In this document: piece after piece, positions 7,689 through 16,153 of the stretch
Position numbering within the stretch: position 1 is the first letter of the stretch
How the letters are laid out: every line of letters starts with the position of its first letter
Source: Anaerolineae bacterium
GTDB taxonomy: Bacteria > Chloroflexota > Anaerolineae > UBA4142 > SHND01
Direction: 5' to 3'
DNA: 35,407 nt
NCBI GenBank assembly: GCA_020851635.1
Contig: JADZCJ010000012.1
Coordinates: 1 to 35,407, forward strand
The notes under the pieces: model-generated
Seen by the model: only the letters and a program-made list of their open reading frames with translations
Told to the model about the DNA's origin: nothing
The model's database searches: none
Made by a program: the position numbers and the translations under genes

Positions 7689-7713
7689 TTAGTTTGTTCT
7701 GTCAACAAACAAA
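7689..7713. promoter_or_regulatory. XylR-type operator palindrome
   Basis: TTAGTTTGTT (7689-7698) is followed by a 5-base spacer and AACAAACAAA (7704-7713). Nine of the ten arm positions pair. This matches in layout and almost in sequence the Bacillus XylR operator, whose arms are TTAGTTTGTT and AACAAACTAA around a 5-base centre. On the minus strand it contains a perfect TTGACA (7705-7700) facing the ROK regulator gene, although no good -10 box stands at the right distance. The divergent kinase gene begins 160 bases away. Confidence 0.75.
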
Positions 7714-7812
7714 GCCGATTGTAGCAGAATCCATCTGCCGCGTCAATGAATTTCCGGAATTCTTTATGTCACAAGCCCATTCTCCACCCGTTCGGGCGGG
7801 CTAAAATTGCTA

Positions 7813-7842
7813 TTGCGCGCAGACGGGCGTCACGTTTATAAT
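7813..7842 (+). promoter_or_regulatory. Candidate promoter of the histidine kinase gene
   Basis: A perfect TATAAT (7837-7842) stands 31 bases before the ATG at 7874. A weak -35-like TTGCGC (7813-7818) precedes it with an 18-base spacer. The predicted leader is about 25 bases and has no clear Shine-Dalgarno sequence. Confidence 0.5.
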
Positions 7843-7873
7843 TAGCGCCACTCTCAATCGTATTCCGGGTTCT

Positions 7874-10800
7874 ATGGAACTCTTTCTTGTCAATCCGCGC
7901 TCTACCGACCTTCGACCCGCCCTCAGCGCCCTGCCCGATGTGAGGGTGCATTCTCTCGCGCCGCGCACAACCGCCGAGCTCATTCAGCAGCTCACCCAAA
8001 ACAGATTTGATGCTGCGCTGATCGCGGCTGACGCACATGGACTGCGCCCGCGCACGATCCTGCGTCTGTTTCACCAACATGCCCCGAACTGCCCGGTTAT
8101 TTTGCTCGACCCCGCCTTCCGGGGAACGCATGACAAATCAGAGCAAAACGGGTTTGACGCGGTCGCCTCGCCCAAGACCTACAAACGCCGATGGCGCGCC
8201 CTTTTGGAACACGCCACTCGCCACGCCAAAACGCGCGCCCAATCCACGACACTGACCTCCGAAAAACCCGCGCCCAAAAGCTCGCGCCGCCCCAACGCCT
8301 CAGCACGGTATCGCGCGTTGGTGGATACCGCGAGTGATGCAATTTTTGTGCTTGATGCGCGCGGGAACCTCCTTTACGCCAACCAAACGGCGGAGCGTCT
8401 CTTTGGCTATCCCAAGATGGCGCAGGCGGGCATGTCTGTCTTTGATTTGCTGGACCTGTCCAATTCACCCTATCAGGAGGCATTTCGCGCGTATCTGGAA
8501 ACCGGGCACACCTCCATTCACTGGCATCTGGTGCAAATGTGGGGTTGCACCGCAGACAAGCAGCGCATCCCCATCGAGCTGACTTTTAGTCATTTTACCG
8601 AGAACGGCGAACGTCGTTTTACTCTGTTTATACGCAACGTCTCGGAGCGCAGTCGCATCGAAGATGCTCTCCGCGCGTCTCAAAAGTACGCCGAAAATAT
8701 TGTCGAAAGTTCGCTCGACATGATTATCGCGGCGGACGTGAATCGCCGCATCATCGAGTTTAACCGCGCCGCAGAGCTCGCGTTCGGGTATGACCGGCAC
8801 GAGGTCTTTGGTCAGGACGTCCGCATGTTGTATGCCGCCAAAGTCGAAGGACAAGACGTGTTTGACGATATGGTGCGCTATGGCAAGACGGTGCGCCACA
8901 TTATCAACGTCCGCAAAAACGGCGAAACCTTTCACACCCTGCTTTCGGCATCCACCCTGCTTAACGTTGAGGGGCAGGTCATTGGCTATATGGGCGTCTC
9001 GCGCGACATTACGGTCGAACAGGAATTGGAAAAAAATCTGCGCGAGCGCATCGAACTGCTGGAAGCGTTGAGCGAACTGGATCAAGCGCTGGCAACGCCA
9101 CTCCCCTTGCGCGAGCTCTTGCCGATTGTGACGGAACACGCCTCGCTTCGCCTGAATGGTTCCGCCAACGCCTTGTGGCTGTACGAACCGGATGCGCTGC
9201 AGCTGCGCCTCGTCGTGATGAACAACACGTGGCAGCACAACGGGCAGGTCATGCCGCTCGGCAAGGGTCTTGCCGGACGCATCGCCGCAGCGCGCCACCT
9301 TGAATGGAACGCCGAGTCGCGCGCCGAGCCGCTTTTGCTTATTGATCCCATCCGGGAGCCATTCGATGCAATGATCGGCGCGCCGCTGCTCTATCACCGC
9401 GAATTGTTGGGCGTGCTGCTCGTCGCGCGACGCGGGCAAGCGGTTTCTCTGACCGATGGCACTGCTTTTTCGAGCGCAGAGGTCCAGGCGCTGAATCTGG
9501 TCGCGAGTCGCGCGGCAAGCGCCATCCACACCACCCATTTGTGGGAAGAAACGACCCATCGCGCCGAACAACTGGCGCTGCTCTATGATGCGGGGCTGAC
9601 GCTCAACAATGTGCTCGAACCGCGCACACAGCTGGAATTTCTCTCTAAAATTGCCATGCGTGTGCTGAACGCCGAACGCGCCGCCTTTTTCCGGCATGAT
9701 GCCGATTCAGGCACGCTCGATTTCGAGTTTGGTTTGGGCGGGGGCGCAGAATTTTCCGCGCAGATGCAGCGCACGAGTTGTCGGGCGGGTGACGAAAGCC
9801 ATTTTGCGGGGTGGGTGAGCGAACGGCGTGTGCCATTGAATCTTAGAGACCTGCGCGAGGATGCGCGGTGGCAGGACATGGACCCGCAAATTCGTTCGGG
9901 GCTGTGGGTGCCGGTCGAGCACGGCGGCGCGCTCCTCGGTGTGCTCGCCGTCTTTGCCGCGCCGCCATACAGTTTCAATCACTCGCACGAGCGCTTGCTG
10001 ACCCTGTTTGCAAATCAAGCGGCGGTGGCGCTCGAAAACGGTCGCATTTTTGGCGCGCTCAAACTGCGAATTGACGAATTGGAAGCGCTCAATCAAATGT
10101 CCAAAGCATTGAGCGCGGTCACGACACAGGAGGAAATGCTGCCGCAGTTTCTGGATGCGGCGCTGAACGCGTTGAGCGCACACGCCGGCGCGATCTTGTT
10201 GTATGACTCGACGATTGGGCGTCTCAAGTTGGCAGAGGCGCGCGGCGGCGTGGATGCGCTGCACGAAACGCTCGATCCCGCACAGGGCATGGCAAACCGC
10301 GTCCTTGAATCCGGACATGCCTATGTTTCTCCCGGCGCGCAAGGCGCGGGAAACCCCTTTCCGTCGGGCTGGAATGGCATTTTTGCGCCTCTGCGCAGCG
10401 GCGATGAAAAAATCGGCGTGCTGGTGCTCGGGGTAAAGTCACCGCGTCCCCTGGCGCGCGACCATGTGCAGCTCGTTTCGATTCTGTCCGAAATGGCGGG
10501 AAATACCCTGCACCGTCTCGGACTGCTGCGTTCGCTGGCGGACGCGTATTTCCAGGTCGAACGCGCCAAGCGCGAGTGGGAACAATCGGTTGACACGATT
10601 GATGAAGCCATCTCCATGGTGGACGCCGACGGCAAGATTCTGCGGGTGAATCACACGCTCGCCGTCTGGACGAACAGCACGCCCCAGGAATTGCTCGGAC
10701 AAGACTGCTGTAAGGTCATTGATGCGTGTGTCCAGCCCCCGGAGCATTGCCCCCACGCGCAACTGATGCGAACACGCGACCGGATCTATCGCGCCGAGTT

Positions 10801-11617
10801 CCAATCCGAACATCTCGGCAAGAGTCTCAGTTTTACGAGCTATCCGCTGTATGATGCCCAGCATCAATTTGCCGGGGCGGTCAACGTGCTCAAGGATATT
10901 TCTGTCGAAAAGGATTTGCAGGCGCAGTTGATTCAATCCGAAAAAATGGCGGCGACCGGTCGCCTGGCTGCCTTGATCGCGCACGAAATTAACAATCCCT
11001 TGCAAGGCATTCAGGGCAGTCTGGAACTGGCGCACAATTCAAGGCGGGACCTGCAAAAACAAGAACGCTATCTCACTCTGGCTAAAGGCGAATTGGATGG
11101 GCTGGTTGCCACTGTGCAGCGGATGTTGGATTTCTATCGTCCGGCAAAAGGCGTGCGCGCGCCGGTCGAGCTGCGAGGGTTGGTGGATGACGTGCTCGCG
11201 CTGACCGCCAAGCGCATTTCAAGCAGCAGCATCCGCGTCAATGTGGACCTCGAGCCGAATCTGCCGTTGGTCAACGTGGTCGGCAACCAAATCAAACAGG
11301 TGCTGCTCAATTTGCTCTTGAATGCCATCGAAGCGATGCCGGACGGCGGCACGTTGAAAATTCAAGCGCGCCGCCAGGACGACGGCATCAAAATCATGTT
11401 CAAAGATACGGGCAAGGGCATTCCGCCCGCGCAATTGGATAAAATTTTCGAACCGTTTTTTACGACCAAACCCAATGGCACGGGCTTGGGCTTGGGCGTC
11501 TGTCACAACATCGTCACACATCACGGAGGACGCCTGACGGTTACCAGCGCGTTGGGTCGCGGCAGCACCTTTACAGTATGGCTGCCCGACAGCACGCAGG
11601 CAGGAGGGAATGTGTGA
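7874..11617 (+). CDS. Soluble hybrid-like PAS/GAF sensor histidine kinase
   Basis: This 1247-residue kinase lacks membrane helices and should act in the cytoplasm. It begins with a degenerate receiver-like region (about 1-115, FDAALIAAD then CPVILLDP). Two PAS domains follow (about 142-260 and 265-390), then three GAF-like domains (about 400-555, 565-730 and 735-880). A third PAS (about 895-1015) carries clustered cysteines C945, C946, C952 and C959 (last in CPH). The transmitter has the H-box LIAHEINNPLQG with His1037. Its ATPase domain shows NLLLNAIEAMPDG, DTGKGIP and GTGLGLGV, all intact. The gene overlaps the response-regulator gene by 4 bases (GTGA), so the pair is cotranslated. The signal is unknown; the cysteines could bind metal or sense redox state, but PAS domains with CxxCP-like motifs are common and often uncharacterised. 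Confidence 0.93.
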   Translation: MELFLVNPRSTDLRPALSALPDVRVHSLAPRTTAELIQQLTQNRFDAALIAADAHGLRPRTILRLFHQHAPNCPVILLDPAFRGTHDKSEQNGFDAVASPKTYKRRWRALLEHATRHAKTRAQSTTLTSEKPAPKSSRRPNASARYRALVDTASDAIFVLDARGNLLYANQTAERLFGYPKMAQAGMSVFDLLDLSNSPYQEAFRAYLETGHTSIHWHLVQMWGCTADKQRIPIELTFSHFTENGERRFTLFIRNVSERSRIEDALRASQKYAENIVESSLDMIIAADVNRRIIEFNRAAELAFGYDRHEVFGQDVRMLYAAKVEGQDVFDDMVRYGKTVRHIINVRKNGETFHTLLSASTLLNVEGQVIGYMGVSRDITVEQELEKNLRERIELLEALSELDQALATPLPLRELLPIVTEHASLRLNGSANALWLYEPDALQLRLVVMNNTWQHNGQVMPLGKGLAGRIAAARHLEWNAESRAEPLLLIDPIREPFDAMIGAPLLYHRELLGVLLVARRGQAVSLTDGTAFSSAEVQALNLVASRAASAIHTTHLWEETTHRAEQLALLYDAGLTLNNVLEPRTQLEFLSKIAMRVLNAERAAFFRHDADSGTLDFEFGLGGGAEFSAQMQRTSCRAGDESHFAGWVSERRVPLNLRDLREDARWQDMDPQIRSGLWVPVEHGGALLGVLAVFAAPPYSFNHSHERLLTLFANQAAVALENGRIFGALKLRIDELEALNQMSKALSAVTTQEEMLPQFLDAALNALSAHAGAILLYDSTIGRLKLAEARGGVDALHETLDPAQGMANRVLESGHAYVSPGAQGAGNPFPSGWNGIFAPLRSGDEKIGVLVLGVKSPRPLARDHVQLVSILSEMAGNTLHRLGLLRSLADAYFQVERAKREWEQSVDTIDEAISMVDADGKILRVNHTLAVWTNSTPQELLGQDCCKVIDACVQPPEHCPHAQLMRTRDRIYRAEFQSEHLGKSLSFTSYPLYDAQHQFAGAVNVLKDISVEKDLQAQLIQSEKMAATGRLAALIAHEINNPLQGIQGSLELAHNSRRDLQKQERYLTLAKGELDGLVATVQRMLDFYRPAKGVRAPVELRGLVDDVLALTAKRISSSSIRVNVDLEPNLPLVNVVGNQIKQVLLNLLLNAIEAMPDGGTLKIQARRQDDGIKIMFKDTGKGIPPAQLDKIFEPFFTTKPNGTGLGLGVCHNIVTHHGGRLTVTSALGRGSTFTVWLPDSTQAGGNV

Positions 11618-12399
11618 CGCTTGCTTCTTCTATTTTGGTTGTGGATGACCATCCCAGCATACAGATTACGATCGGGGATGCGCTCAAGGAACACGGCTAT
11701 CAGGTCATGGCGGTCAGCAATGGCGCGGCGGCGCTCAGCGCATGCAAGACGCGCCATTTCGACCTCGCTTTGATTGACCTGCGAATGCCCGGTTCGATGG
11801 ACGGCATCAGTCTGCTCAAGCAGCTGCGCCAAAATTACGGGCACATGGCGCTCATCGTGCTCACCGGCTATGCAACACTCGACTCTGCTATCACGGCGCT
11901 GCGCGAACATGCAAGCGATTTCCTGATCAAGCCCGCCAGTCTCGACCAGGTGCTCGCCAGTGTCGAACGCGCCCTCTCGCATACGCGCGCCGAGAATCAG
12001 CGCCATCAGATCGTGTCCCAGCTCGAACAAATGCTGCATGAATACGGCAGAGAGAACGGCGCCACCCCCATGCCGTCGCTCTTGACCAACGATCCGAGTT
12101 TGCCGCGCCTGCGGCTGGATTCGAAAAAGCGCGTGGCATATCGCAACGCGCGCACGCTGGAACTGACGCCAACCGAATTTGACCTGTTGGAATTTCTGAT
12201 GCAGCAGCGCGACCGTGTCGTGACCGCGCACGAGTTGGTGCGGGCGGTGCACGGCTATGATTTGATCGAAAGCGAAGCGCGCCCGCTCATTCGCGTGCAT
12301 ATCCAGCGGCTGCGCAAAAAGATCGAAGACAATCCCGACAAACCGCAATACATTCAAAATGTCCGCAGCAAGGGCTATCGCTTTATCGGCGAGGACTGA
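11614..12399 (+). CDS. OmpR-family response regulator
   Basis: This 261-residue regulator has a receiver domain (about 7-120) with the acidic pair in VVDDHPS, the phosphoacceptor Asp55 in LIDLRMPG, and the Thr/Lys positions in VLTGYA and LIKPAS. A linker (about 125-165) precedes a C-terminal winged helix (about 170-260) with ELTPTEFDLLEFL, RVHIQRLRKKIE and the final VRSKGYRFIG of the OmpR/PhoB type. GTG at 11614 is the likely start: AGGAGGG stands 6-8 bases before it and it overlaps the kinase stop as GTGA. An alternative ATG at 11578 would add 12 residues read out of frame from the kinase end. It is the cognate partner of the kinase upstream. Its targets are not visible here. Confidence 0.94.
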   Translation: MTLASSILVVDDHPSIQITIGDALKEHGYQVMAVSNGAAALSACKTRHFDLALIDLRMPGSMDGISLLKQLRQNYGHMALIVLTGYATLDSAITALREHASDFLIKPASLDQVLASVERALSHTRAENQRHQIVSQLEQMLHEYGRENGATPMPSLLTNDPSLPRLRLDSKKRVAYRNARTLELTPTEFDLLEFLMQQRDRVVTAHELVRAVHGYDLIESEARPLIRVHIQRLRKKIEDNPDKPQYIQNVRSKGYRFIGED

Positions 12400-12480
12400 C
12401 CGTCCCGTTATACAAACGAAACGCAATCGCGACGCAACGTAATGCACTAATTTCCAATATCAGATACACTACGCCTCAAC

Positions 12481-12540
12481 AGCCACTCTTGAAGCCACAC
12501 TGTGCCCCGCTATGGTTCCCGGCTTCAAGAGTGGCTTTTT
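12481..12540 (+). terminator. Rho-independent terminator after the two-component operon
   Basis: AGCCACTCTTGAAGCC (12481-12496) pairs perfectly over 16 bases with GGCTTCAAGAGTGGCT (12521-12536), followed by a short T-run to 12540. The 24-base loop is longer than usual, but the stem and T-run are convincing. It lies 81 bases past the response-regulator stop. Confidence 0.75.
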
Positions 12541-12590
12541 CGCGCCCCCGCAGTCCCACAACGAACACACACCTCAGCGTTCCGATGCCG

Positions 12591-12649
12591 CGTGACCCTC
12601 GCACGTGACCGGGTCTGTTTGTGATACTTGGCGCGCTTGCCCGTATAAT
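12591..12649 (+). promoter_or_regulatory. Candidate promoter and direct repeat before the ECF sigma gene
   Basis: TATAAT is at 12644-12649, 43 bases before the sigma-factor ATG. The best -35 is TTGTGA (12619-12624) with a long 19-base spacer, so promoter strength is doubtful. Just upstream are two direct copies of CGTGACC (12591-12597 and 12604-12610) with a 13-base period. These could be an activator site or part of an ECF-type promoter. Nothing else was recognised between 12541 and 12590. Confidence 0.4.
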
Positions 12650-12691
12650 AGAGTGGACGGCAAGCGCGTCAACAGCAGGGTAACCCCATAA

Positions 12692-13237
12692 ATGACGGCT
12701 CATGATCAGTCGCTGCGCGGCACGGTGGACCTGGCGAAATTTGATGTGGATTGGAACGCGGTATTCCGGCAAGAGCTCCCGCGTATCTATAATTATTTAC
12801 GTTACCGGCTCGGCGACAACGCGCTGGCAGAAGATTTGACGTCGGCGACGTTTGAAAAGGCATGGCGCGCCCGAACCGGATACAAGAGTGATCTTGCGGC
12901 ATTCTCGACATGGTTGTTGACGATTGCGCGCAACACAGCAACCGACTATCTACGCGCTCACCGCCCGACCCTTGAGCTGGATGCCCTCCTGGATTACCCC
13001 GCGCCCGACTCGCCGCACGAGGCATATACTCGAAAAACACAATTGGAACAGCTCGCCGCCCTGCTGGGACAGCTGGCGGAACACGAACGCGATTTGGTTG
13101 CGCTAAAATATGGCGCCGAACTAAACAACCGCGAAATTGCCGACCATCTGGGCATGAGCGAATCGAATGTAGGCACATCGCTCTATCGCATCGTTGGCAA
13201 ACTGCGACAGGCGTGGAAGGAATCCAACGGAGATTAA
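12692..13237 (+). CDS. ECF-type RNA polymerase sigma factor
   Basis: This 181-residue protein has the two helical regions of extracytoplasmic-function sigma factors. Region 2 (about 15-90) includes LPRIYNYLRYRLGDNALAED, TFEKAWRAR and FSTWLLTIARNTATDYLR, and should bind the -10 element and core polymerase. Region 4 (about 120-175) includes the helix-turn-helix NNREIADHLGMSESNVGTSL for -35 recognition. The length is normal and no C-terminal extension is present. It is the first gene of a tight operon with a membrane protein starting 1 base after its stop, then an ABC ATPase and permease. By position the next gene is its likely anti-sigma factor. The stimulus and regulon are unknown, though the operon itself is a natural target. 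Confidence 0.93.
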   Translation: MTAHDQSLRGTVDLAKFDVDWNAVFRQELPRIYNYLRYRLGDNALAEDLTSATFEKAWRARTGYKSDLAAFSTWLLTIARNTATDYLRAHRPTLELDALLDYPAPDSPHEAYTRKTQLEQLAALLGQLAEHERDLVALKYGAELNNREIADHLGMSESNVGTSLYRIVGKLRQAWKESNGD

Positions 13238-13238
13238 A

Positions 13239-14228
13239 ATGGATGACCAATTTCTCAAACAATACCGTGAGGCGCCGCGCCCTGAATTTGCGCGGCAATT
13301 GCACAACAAACTCGAAGGAGATTCAATGAAACCTCAGCCCAAAACGCTGCGCCGGCGATTGGCGCGTTACACTCCCGCCCTCATCGCGGCGGCTCTCATC
13401 GTCGCCGCTGTGCTGGTCATGTCGCTGCCTCCGACCCGCGCGCTCGCGCAGGACTTTTTGAACCTGTTCCGCGTCAAGCGCTTTGCCACCATCAGCATTG
13501 ATCCCCAACGCATCCAGGAACTTGAGGGTCTACAACTGGACGCCGAGAAATTATTGTCGCGCAACAACGCCAGGGTGGTCGAACCCAAGAAACCCGTCGA
13601 GGTCGCATCCGTGCAGGAAGCGAGCGAACGCGCGGGCTTTAGCGTCGCGGTCCCCGCCACCGTGCCGAACGGCGCCGCCCTCCAAGTGCTGGTCGAGGAC
13701 GCGGGCTTGGCTGAATTTACCGCCAACACTCGGGAGCTTGACGAATTGCTGAAACTGGTGGGCGTGACGGACGTTCAACTGCCCCCCCAACTGGACGGCG
13801 CGCAAATCAAGGTGAGCAAGCCCGCCGCCGTCATGCTCCAATACACGTCGCACGAGGGCAAGTTCTCGGTCATCCAGTCGCCCAGCCCCCAAGTTGAACT
13901 GCCCGCGGGCGTGGAACTGAGACAGCTGGGTGAAATCGCTCTGCGCGTGTTGGGACTTTCGCCCGATCAAGCGCGCGACTTTGCGGCAAAGATGGACTGG
14001 AACACGACTTTATTGATTCCAATCCCCGCTGACGCAGCCCAAGTGCGCCAGGTCCATGTAAATGGCGCAGACGCGCTGATGCTGATTTCAAACGGCTCGG
14101 GGCAAAATCCTCGCGGCGGACGCAGCGGCGACACGTTGATCTTGTGGGCTAAAGACGGAATGGTCTATGGTTTGAGCGGGAATTCAAACTCGGCGGACTT
14201 GTTGGAGATTGCCAATTCGGTGCAATGA
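13239..14228 (+). CDS. Membrane-anchored DUF4367-like protein, putative anti-sigma factor
   Basis: This 329-residue protein begins MDDQFLKQYREAPRPEFARQ, a short cytoplasmic helix of the kind found in Chloroflexota proteins that follow ECF sigma genes. One membrane helix is at about 46-67 (YTPALIAAALIVAAVLVMSL), leaving the rest outside. The C-terminal 100 or so residues resemble DUF4367 (LMLISNG ... LILWAKDGMVYGLSG ... LLEIANSV). GGAG 6 bases before ATG 13239 fixes the start; the longer frame from 13194 is inside the sigma gene. Its stop overlaps the ABC ATPase start as ATGA. Sigma binding by the N-terminus is inferred only from gene order and topology. A role in sensing lipoprotein or envelope state is possible. 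Confidence 0.8.
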   Translation: MDDQFLKQYREAPRPEFARQLHNKLEGDSMKPQPKTLRRRLARYTPALIAAALIVAAVLVMSLPPTRALAQDFLNLFRVKRFATISIDPQRIQELEGLQLDAEKLLSRNNARVVEPKKPVEVASVQEASERAGFSVAVPATVPNGAALQVLVEDAGLAEFTANTRELDELLKLVGVTDVQLPPQLDGAQIKVSKPAAVMLQYTSHEGKFSVIQSPSPQVELPAGVELRQLGEIALRVLGLSPDQARDFAAKMDWNTTLLIPIPADAAQVRQVHVNGADALMLISNGSGQNPRGGRSGDTLILWAKDGMVYGLSGNSNSADLLEIANSVQ

Positions 14229-15172
14229 GGACTCCGACCGTCTTTGATCCACCGTCCTCCGGCGATGCGGTTGAGACGCGCTCGCTGCGCAAGGAATTTG
14301 GCGACAAAGTGGCTGTAGCTGACCTCACCCTGACTGTGCGTCGGGGTGAGGTTTTCGGCTTTTTGGGACCGAACGGTGCGGGCAAGACGACGAGCGTGAA
14401 AATGCTCCTGGGACTGGTCGCGCCGACCGACGGCGCGGGGCGCGTGCTCGGCAAGCCGCTTGGGAATGTGGCGGCGCGCGCCCAAGTTGGCTTTTTGCCG
14501 GAACACTTTCGCTTTCAAGATTGGTTGAGCGGGAGCGAATTCTTGGATTTGCACGGTCGCCTGTTCCGCATGGAGCGCGGCAAGCTGGACGCGCGCCGAC
14601 AGGAATTGTTGGCGCGCCTGGATTTGCAGGACGCTGCGGAACGCAAACTGCGCGAGTACAGCAAAGGCATGTTACAGCGCGTCGGTCTGGCAGCCGCACT
14701 CTTGAATCAACCCGAGCTGGTTTTCCTGGATGAGCCCACCTCGGGGTTGGACCCGTTGGGGCGACTGATCGTGCGCGATGTGATCAATGATTTGCGCTCG
14801 CAAGGCACTGCCGTGTTTCTCAACTCACACCTGTTGAGCGAGGTGGAAGTGACCTGTGATCGCGTTGCGTTTGTGAAAAACGGCAGCATCGTACGCGAAA
14901 TGTCGCTCCACGAAGCGAGCGCCAACGTCGAAATAGAACTGGTCGTCCGGCAGCCCTCACCGCAGCTTTTGAGCGATCTGGCGCAATTCGGCACAAACGT
15001 GCAGCAGCGCAATGGCACGATCCATCTGACCGCGACGAGCCAGGACCAAATCCCCGAACTGAACCGCTGGCTGGTGGCGCAGGGCGTGGATGTCTACCGA
15101 ATCGGCGCGGCGAAACTCTCGCTGGAAAGAATGTTTCTTCAAGTGATGGGGCACGATGCGCGCGCGGGGTGA
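14225..15172 (+). CDS. ABC transporter ATP-binding protein (ABC-2 exporter type)
   Basis: This 315-residue ATPase carries Walker A GPNGAGKTTS (about 48-57), signature YSKGMLQRV (the SKGM variant usual in CcmA/NatA-like exporters), Walker B LVFLDEPTSGLD and the switch NSHLLSEVE. A roughly 90-residue C-terminal domain follows, typical of DrrA/NatA-type proteins. The ATG overlaps the stop of the upstream gene by 4 bases. With the adjacent membrane protein it should form an exporter, or a transporter involved in envelope processes. Because the operon starts with an ECF sigma factor, it is probably induced by a stress or compound. The substrate is unknown. Confidence 0.93.
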   Translation: MRTPTVFDPPSSGDAVETRSLRKEFGDKVAVADLTLTVRRGEVFGFLGPNGAGKTTSVKMLLGLVAPTDGAGRVLGKPLGNVAARAQVGFLPEHFRFQDWLSGSEFLDLHGRLFRMERGKLDARRQELLARLDLQDAAERKLREYSKGMLQRVGLAAALLNQPELVFLDEPTSGLDPLGRLIVRDVINDLRSQGTAVFLNSHLLSEVEVTCDRVAFVKNGSIVREMSLHEASANVEIELVVRQPSPQLLSDLAQFGTNVQQRNGTIHLTATSQDQIPELNRWLVAQGVDVYRIGAAKLSLERMFLQVMGHDARAG

Positions 15173-15178
15173 CGCGGG

Positions 15179-16021
15179 ATGAATGGGATTCTGACAATTT
15201 CGCAGTTGACGATTCATGAGGCATTACGCAAGCGTGTGCTGCTGGCGGCGCTGCTGCTGGGGCTTGCGTTTCTTGTCGTGTTTGGGGTCGGGTTCTATTT
15301 CATGAACCGTGAAGTGCTCACGACGCCCCGCGGTCCCCAAACCCAGGTCCAGCGCGGTCTGATTTACATTTTTCTCACGATGGCGGGATTGTATGCCGTA
15401 AATTTTCTCATGGTCATGATGGCGGCGCTGCTGCCCGTGGACACGCTGTCGGGTGAGATCCGGTCGGGCGCGATTCAATCGCTGGTGACCAAACCCCTGC
15501 GCCGCAGTGAGGTCGTGCTCGGCAAATGGCTGGGCTTTTGGGTAATTTTGGCAGGATATCTGCTCTTGATGGCGGGCGGGGTGTTGGCGATTGCCTACTT
15601 GATCAGCAGCGTGATTCCGCCCGACGTTTGGGTGGGGCTTGGGCTTATGCTCTTGGAGGCGACGCTTTTGCTCACCCTTTCAATCGCGGGCGGCACCCGG
15701 TTGTCCACTCTGGCAAACGGCGTCATGGTATTTGGGTTGTTTGGGTTGGCGTTTATTGGCGGCTGGATCGAACAAATCGGGATGCTCTTTCAAAACGAGA
15801 CCGCGCGCACGGTCGGGATTATCACTTCGCTCCTCGTTCCCAGCGAAGCGCTCTGGCAATTGGCTGCCTACAACATGCAGCCGACGCTGATGCGCGACAT
15901 GGCGCTCACACCATTTTCGCCTGCCTCTGTGCCGAGCAATTGGATGATTGTGTGGGCGGTCGGTTACACACTGTTGATTTTACTGTTGGGTTTGTGGTCC
16001 TTTCGAACGCGAGATTTGTGA
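15179..16021 (+). CDS. ABC-2 type transporter permease
   Basis: This 280-residue integral membrane protein has about six hydrophobic segments (roughly 18-40, 63-88, 120-145, 150-170, 180-200 and 255-273). The N-terminus ILTISQLTIHEALRKRVLL and the cytoplasmic phrase GEIRSGAIQSLVTKPLRRSEVVLGKWLGF are characteristic of ABC-2/NosY-like permeases. The gene begins 6 bases after the ATPase stop, so the two are cotranslated. It is the last gene of the ECF operon. The 51 bases after the stop hold a T-rich stretch (16062-16069) after GC-rich DNA but no clean hairpin. Confidence 0.88.
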   Translation: MNGILTISQLTIHEALRKRVLLAALLLGLAFLVVFGVGFYFMNREVLTTPRGPQTQVQRGLIYIFLTMAGLYAVNFLMVMMAALLPVDTLSGEIRSGAIQSLVTKPLRRSEVVLGKWLGFWVILAGYLLLMAGGVLAIAYLISSVIPPDVWVGLGLMLLEATLLLTLSIAGGTRLSTLANGVMVFGLFGLAFIGGWIEQIGMLFQNETARTVGIITSLLVPSEALWQLAAYNMQPTLMRDMALTPFSPASVPSNWMIVWAVGYTLLILLLGLWSFRTRDL

Positions 16022-16072
16022 TCGAAAAAATCAAGCGTGTGTTGCCGGTTGCGCGCCGCGTCTTTTTTTCAC

Positions 16073-16153
16073 TCATGAATTTCTACCGGCTCGCCACAAA
16101 TAGACCCCCGCGCTGCCTACGATCAAGACGCTAAAAATAAAGGCGAGATATGC
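16073..16153 (-). pseudogene. 3' segment of the membrane-protein gene cut off by an in-frame TAG
   Basis: After the TAG at 16156-16154 the same minus-strand frame stays open for 26 codons to TGA at 16075-16073. It encodes AYLAFIFSVLIVGSAGVYLW followed by a short basic tail (RAGRNS). This is a typical final transmembrane helix with a positively charged end. A TGG-to-TAG change at that codon would explain it, since Trp fits the context. Confidence 0.65.

Noticed and set aside
11521-12447. 308-codon minus-strand frame over the response regulator
   Set aside because: It is antisense to an OmpR-type regulator with all motifs intact and has no recognisable features itself.
12481-12536. 16-base inverted repeat as a possible mobile-element end or small RNA
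   Set aside because: Its position after an operon and the T-run following the second arm fit a terminator, and no transposase or target duplication is nearby.
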